This document shows positions 59,718 through 64,000 of a stretch of 64,000 bases of DNA, one piece after another. The notes beneath the pieces were generated by a model. The model did no database searches. It saw nothing but the letters and a program-made list of their open reading frames with translations, and was not told the DNA's origin. The translations under genes were made by a program, and so were the position numbers. Numbering within the stretch: the stretch's first letter is position 1; each line of letters starts with the position of its first letter. The stretch spans positions 372,001-436,000 of the forward strand of contig NW_026516664.1 of assembly GCF_025766255.1 (NCBI RefSeq), given 5' to 3'. Origin of the DNA: Zychaea mexicana (taxonomy: Eukaryota; Mucoromycota; Mucoromycetes; Mucorales; Lichtheimiaceae).

Positions 59718-60756
59718 CTAGGGATCCGCACGGTTCGGTTCGGTTCGGTTCTTAAAGGAAACCGAACCGAACCGTCTAAAGCAAGAACCGAACCGACTAG
59801 AACCGACGAGAACCGTAGAACCGAAGAATCGAACCGAAGAACCGAACCCATCATGTATATAAAAAAGGCAAGATTCGGTATCTTTAAATGAAAGCTGATG
59901 TGTGTGTTCAAATGTCGCGGTATACTTGAATACTGCAGTAAAAAAGAATAATTTATTATTGTACATTGAACAGCGATCTCAAAATGAATAAGAGAAACAG
60001 AATGTAAACATTCTCATACGATGTGGGTCATTGCATGGTTAAAAGATTGAAGCACAGTTTTTACAAAAAAAAGTGGAGCTTATAGTACTTACTTAGAGCG
60101 ACTTAGTATTACTAGTACAATATGTTATCGTAACATTGGAGGAATTGAACCACAACCGGCAGTACATACAGCTGCTGTGTCTCTACGTGTGTATAGTGTA
60201 TAGTGTCTCATAAAAGGCAAAGGGTGAATGGGTAAGATAATTCTGTTATGAGCCCCAGAATGCGCAATCTCAAACGGAATGCACAAACTTGATAAAACTG
60301 ATCGAGAAGCCATGATAAGTCTAGTTAAGTAGTACGTCATGGAGAAAAATGCATTGTGGGTAGCAAAGTAGAGGAACAAGTAATGATGTGCGTCATGGGC
60401 GGAGAAAGCAAGCTGCCGTCAGAAGAAGTGTTTTTTTTATTTTTTTCTCTTATCTTCTTTACTATTTTTTACTCCCTTCTGCTTTTGCAGGTTTTGTTAA
60501 GTTTTTCAATAAAGTATGGCTTGCAAATACACTACTTCGTGGTCTTTTCGGAATAACATTGTTCGTAACTTCCATTATAGCCTACTTTATACTAATTACC
60601 AAAATCGCTGATTGCAATCTTCTGCCTCTCGGTTCTTCGGTTCTACTTATACAGAACCGGTTCGGTTCCGGTTCGGTTCTTGACAGGAACCGAACCGTAT
60701 TTTCTCGGTTTCGGTTCGGTTCGGTTCCGGTTCTACGGTTCTGATACGGATCCCTA
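59718..60756. mobile_element. TAGGG-ended hAT-like non-autonomous element with GAACCG subterminal repeats
   Basis: The terminal repeat TAGGGATCCG occurs at 59718 and inverted at 60756. Inside the left end, GGTTCGGTTC units and their inverses GAACCGAACC form a hairpin (59729-59850), and the right end has a similar block (60628-60744). The middle has no transposase. Design and first bases match the hAT-type element at 57856, but the flanks (CCCATCAC against ATTGGAAG) do not form a duplication, so one end may be rearranged or older. Confidence 0.7.
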
Positions 60757-61078
60757 ATTGGAAGACAACAAAAAAGAACATGTTAAAAAAATATCTATCC
60801 ATTTCATATGCGGCATTTGAAAAGTATCGGGGATTTAAATTAAAAAATTGACAGTAGTTTTTGCTGGAGGTATGGTTTAAGGTGGCATGCACCATAGTAA
60901 AGGAGAGAGGAAGCAGTATATGAGCAATTTATTGAAAACAATGGTGGTTGAAAACGACTTACATGCTCAGTTATATAGACTTATTAGAAGAACGATGTGT
61001 AGACTAGACTCTGAGATATAAACCAGTGCAAAATTAACTGATCTTTTTTCCTTTTCTGATAAATAAAATCATACTATT

Positions 61079-61226
61079 GGTCCGCTCGATATAATGATAT
61101 TTCTGATGGTTGATATCATATATCACTATAGCGAATTAGTAATAATTCACTGCTTAATTAGTTTTGGACCTCAAAAACCCATCACTATATCGAAATATCA
61201 CTATATCGAATATCACTATAACGAGT
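61079..61226. repeat. Possible MITE relic with ATATCACTATA repeats
   Basis: The left end GGTCCGCTCGATATAATGATATT resembles the inverted right end GCCACTCGTTATAGTGATATT with about five differences. The right half holds three near-tandem ATCACTATATCGA units. No coding capacity; target duplication unclear. Confidence 0.4.
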
Positions 61227-62174
61227 GGCTACTGAATATTATGGTCTATCCATCTCATGTTGTAATTTTAATAAGTGAAAAAACATGTAGTTATTTTAAG
61301 AACATTTTCATTTATACAATAATTTTTAACTCTATTTGTGAAGGTAATTTACCTATAATGGAACCTTTACCAATATAGAAGCCAATGATAGAATCTGGTC
61401 TCTACCTCAATGATGCTGAAAATGCCCTTATGCTTCATCCCTGGTGAGACAAAGTTACATTCTATGACCAATCAACTCAACAAAGCAGAAACAAAACACA
61501 TAGAGGTTTATTATAGTGATGCGATTCATTATTTGAATGACAGGGAATTAATCAATAACAAAAAACTATAGTGGATTTAGTAGATTTTATAAACAGTTAT
61601 CTAATATGATGATGAAGTAATTATTATATATTAATCACTAAAGAAAATATTTTTTATGAATTAAAAAAATTATGGAATAAATATGTTTATAAGAATTAAA
61701 TGCCATATGGATTGAACAACGTGTCTTTTTTAGATCAAAAAGGGCATCGCCTCTTGAACTTGGAATTTTTAGATATTATTCTTTCTTCAGATTGAAATGG
61801 AAATGGTAGATTTCCAATATTTAAGAGATGCAGATTGATTCCCACAGTGACAGCCATGATCCCATGAAGTTGCTTCATTAGAGACATCCAATGCTCTAGG
61901 AAGATTCATCCATAACTATAGATTTTAATATAAATTTATATATGAAAAATAAAGTTAAATATAAAAAAATATATGAAAGTTTTGTGATTTTATAATTTAA
62001 TTTAATCTTAAAATAAAAATATAAAATATAATGTAGTTTTTTTATAATCATATATTTTTGTTTATTTTTAATTATTTTTTTAAATTTTTAATGATAAAAA
62101 AACAATGTCATATTATAAATAGTTATAATAATTAAATAATAATAAAGATAGATAAATAAGTTTTTATGGAATAA

Positions 62175-62260
62175 AAATTCTAGTGGAATGGTAATGAGCA
62201 CCTTCCTAACATGAGGAACTTGTGTACGATATATTCTTGATTATGATATATAGAGGTATG
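62175..62260 (+). repeat. tRNA-like sequence, possible SINE head
   Basis: TAGTGGAATGGTAATGAGC resembles a D-arm/box A, CCTTCCTAACATGAGG resembles an anticodon arm, and TGTACGATAT sits where a T-arm/box B would be, but base pairing is incomplete. It is not a functional tRNA; a tRNA-derived SINE relic is possible. Confidence 0.25.
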
Positions 62261-63450
62261 AGTTGCTTAGGGTGTGTAAGATCATACAATGTTTCATATT
62301 TAAAATAAAAGTTTCATTAAATATATATATATATAAATAATAATTATTAATTATTAATTAATTTTCTGGGTAAGCTAAAACTGATGGTATCATAGAAAAG
62401 TGGGATTAGATCATATCAAGTCAATGTTTGGTGTATTATGCATATTGGCCGATATTGGTGATATGTACAAATTTGAATCATTTGAAAACATGTCGAAAGT
62501 ACATGGTCATATAATTCGTGCTCATGGTAAAGATTCTGATGAAACAATGGCGACTACAAAAGAGAATGCCATAATAAACTAATCGATGCATATGTGGTCC
62601 AAAATATAATTTAGGTAGAAAACTACAGCACTGGGTATTATATTCACTGAGAAAATTCACGTACTTATTTATGAAGCTATCAAGTGTAGATTGTCTGGTT
62701 TTATTCAAAAAGAAAACAGATAAAATTCTTCCATTCATCTACTTCTTTATAGATTATATCATAAGTGCAACTTGACCTGTGTGTAATGTACTTGTCAAAG
62801 ACCAAGAGCCAATTTTGTCACTTAGTCAATCTTGGAATTGATATGAAAGTTTATAACAACAAGTACCTCATCTTCCCCTTCTTTCGACATCTCCAGATTA
62901 TGCATAATCTTTCTTCTGGTCTTCTGAGCCATTTCTCGTCATATTTCCCTACATCATTTGCAAAATCATATAGCGTCACCTCTCCAATTCTTTTTATATA
63001 ATTTTATTCTTAATATTCTCATATTGTCACATCATCCCCATCAATGTACACAGAAATTGGCGCCAAATAATATTCTTTCTGTTTGTCCATCCTATACTTG
63101 CAACTGAAAATGTTGCAGTTTTCAAAATTAGATGGATAAAATGGTATAAAGTGATTAGTTCTTTACATAAACAGAGCGGCTGTTTGTCTTTCTGTCGGTT
63201 AGCACTCCCTCTTCCTTGTATTGATCATTTACTCAAATCAATTCTTTTCCTCCTTTGAGTTTGTAAGCTTGCATTTTATTCTCTTTTGTCCATTTCCTGT
63301 TTATTCATTATGTTACGCTTCAAAACATAATAACAGCCTGCTTCTATATTTCGGCTTGGATAGAGAATAGGAAGCTGTTATCTTTAAGAACCTGGAAAAA
63401 ATTAAACTGCCCTCACCTTATCCCACTGCAAAAAATTACTATTATCCTTA

Positions 63451-63612
63451 CGATGATACCTTATTGAAACCCTGATGATATCATATTGAGTTTTGGAGTA
63501 CCAATAAGAAGGAATATCTGAGTTATACATCAGGGTATCAAAATGTTGAGTTGTCGAAAATCAACGTTTTGATTTTTAAGATATCAACGTTTAAATTTTG
63601 AAGGTATCATAA
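63451..63612. repeat. Short inverted-repeat unit ending in ATGATACCTT
   Basis: ATGATACCTT at about 63454 is matched inverted by AAGGTATCAT at 63602, and GATATCA motifs recur inside. It could be a small MITE; the arms are only about 10 bp. Confidence 0.3.
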
Positions 63613-64000
63613 TGGTATCAACAACTATAGCTTCCAATAGAATCGCTAGTATTCAACAGGCGTTTCTGGTTATATCCAATTAGATTGCTGTTTTTAAGCT
63701 GATGACTCTGATAATATCCAATAGTAGTAAGCAAGGTATAAAAATATCTGATTGGGAAAGAGAGGTTTATTTGGTATATAATGATACTATAATACAGCAC
63801 TATACTATATACTACATACTATATGGATACTATATGATTCCATGCGATCTAGAATACACCACTTCTCATGTTCTACTTACCGCCATATTAATATTACAAC
63901 TTGAGATAAAAATATAATGGTTAGAATACTTGACAGCAGCAAGATTTAAATGGAGCTCGACAGATGACGGGCAATAGTGAAAAGCGATACTATAAGATAA

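Larger units (their letters stand above)
60757..64000. other. A+T-rich, gene-poor end of window
   Basis: No gene is supported. Open frames are at most about 94 codons and without known motifs. A+T is highest at 61910-62130 and 62320-62370. Possible repeat relics are listed separately. Confidence 0.55.

Noticed and set aside
58741..64000. A+T-rich DNA as inserted mitochondrial sequence
   Set aside because: No mitochondrial gene, rRNA or tRNA motif was seen; nuclear-type DNA transposons lie in the same region.
1..64000. Functional tRNA or rRNA genes
   Set aside because: I saw no segment with both a good box A and box B and full cloverleaf pairing; a covariance scan would be decisive.

Overview
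This is nuclear DNA of a filamentous fungus, most likely a Mucoromycota (Mucorales-type) species. Genes are packed on both strands and split by many short introns (about 45-110 bp, GTAAGT-like donors). The products are fungal: a KDEL-type PDI, NTF2, a ZNG1-type CobW GTPase, an SPX-EXS phosphate exporter, FYV7, a fused siroheme synthase, a mitochondrial Era GTPase and a spectraplakin-like giant protein. The taxon is inferred from gene content and style, not from a marker gene.

Layout. 1-755: 3' end of a multicopper oxidase. 1806-3446: PDI with a possible unfolded-protein-response site. 3816-5954 (minus): NTF2, then a COG0523 zinc-chaperone GTPase. 6823-7720: a Whi5/Nrm1-like G1/S repressor candidate with ACGCGT boxes. 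8850-10169: an unknown polytopic membrane protein. 10170-13423: gene-poor, with one possible transposase relic. 13424-18302: a Pho85-type cyclin, then an SPX-EXS exporter. 18768-22268: a histidine phosphatase, FYV7 (minus) and a membrane protein. 22750-24630 (minus): a eukaryotic DUF262 protein. 26219-32347: an intron-dense ZGRF1-like helicase. 32501-35116 (minus): an unrecognised protein. 35826-37898: an SH3+EH adaptor. 37981-39687 (minus): Era. 39913-49725 (minus): a 3214-residue CH-CH-coiled coil-GAR protein. 50373-51803 (minus): a CysG-like siroheme synthase.

From about 52 kb to the end the character changes. No intact gene is visible, A+T rises, and several transposable elements are present: a decayed IS630/Tc1-mariner element with long inverted repeats, a TA-flanked MITE inside a broken gene, a hAT-type element with a perfect 8-bp target duplication, a second TAGGG-ended element of the same design, and weaker MITE- or SINE-like relics.

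Most genes are unrelated housekeeping loci. Local themes are a possible phosphate-signalling pair (cyclin plus SPX-EXS exporter) and a cytoskeletal giant. Splice sites were assigned by eye by matching reading phase, GT/AG signals and conserved motifs. They are reliable where exon lists are given and approximate elsewhere.
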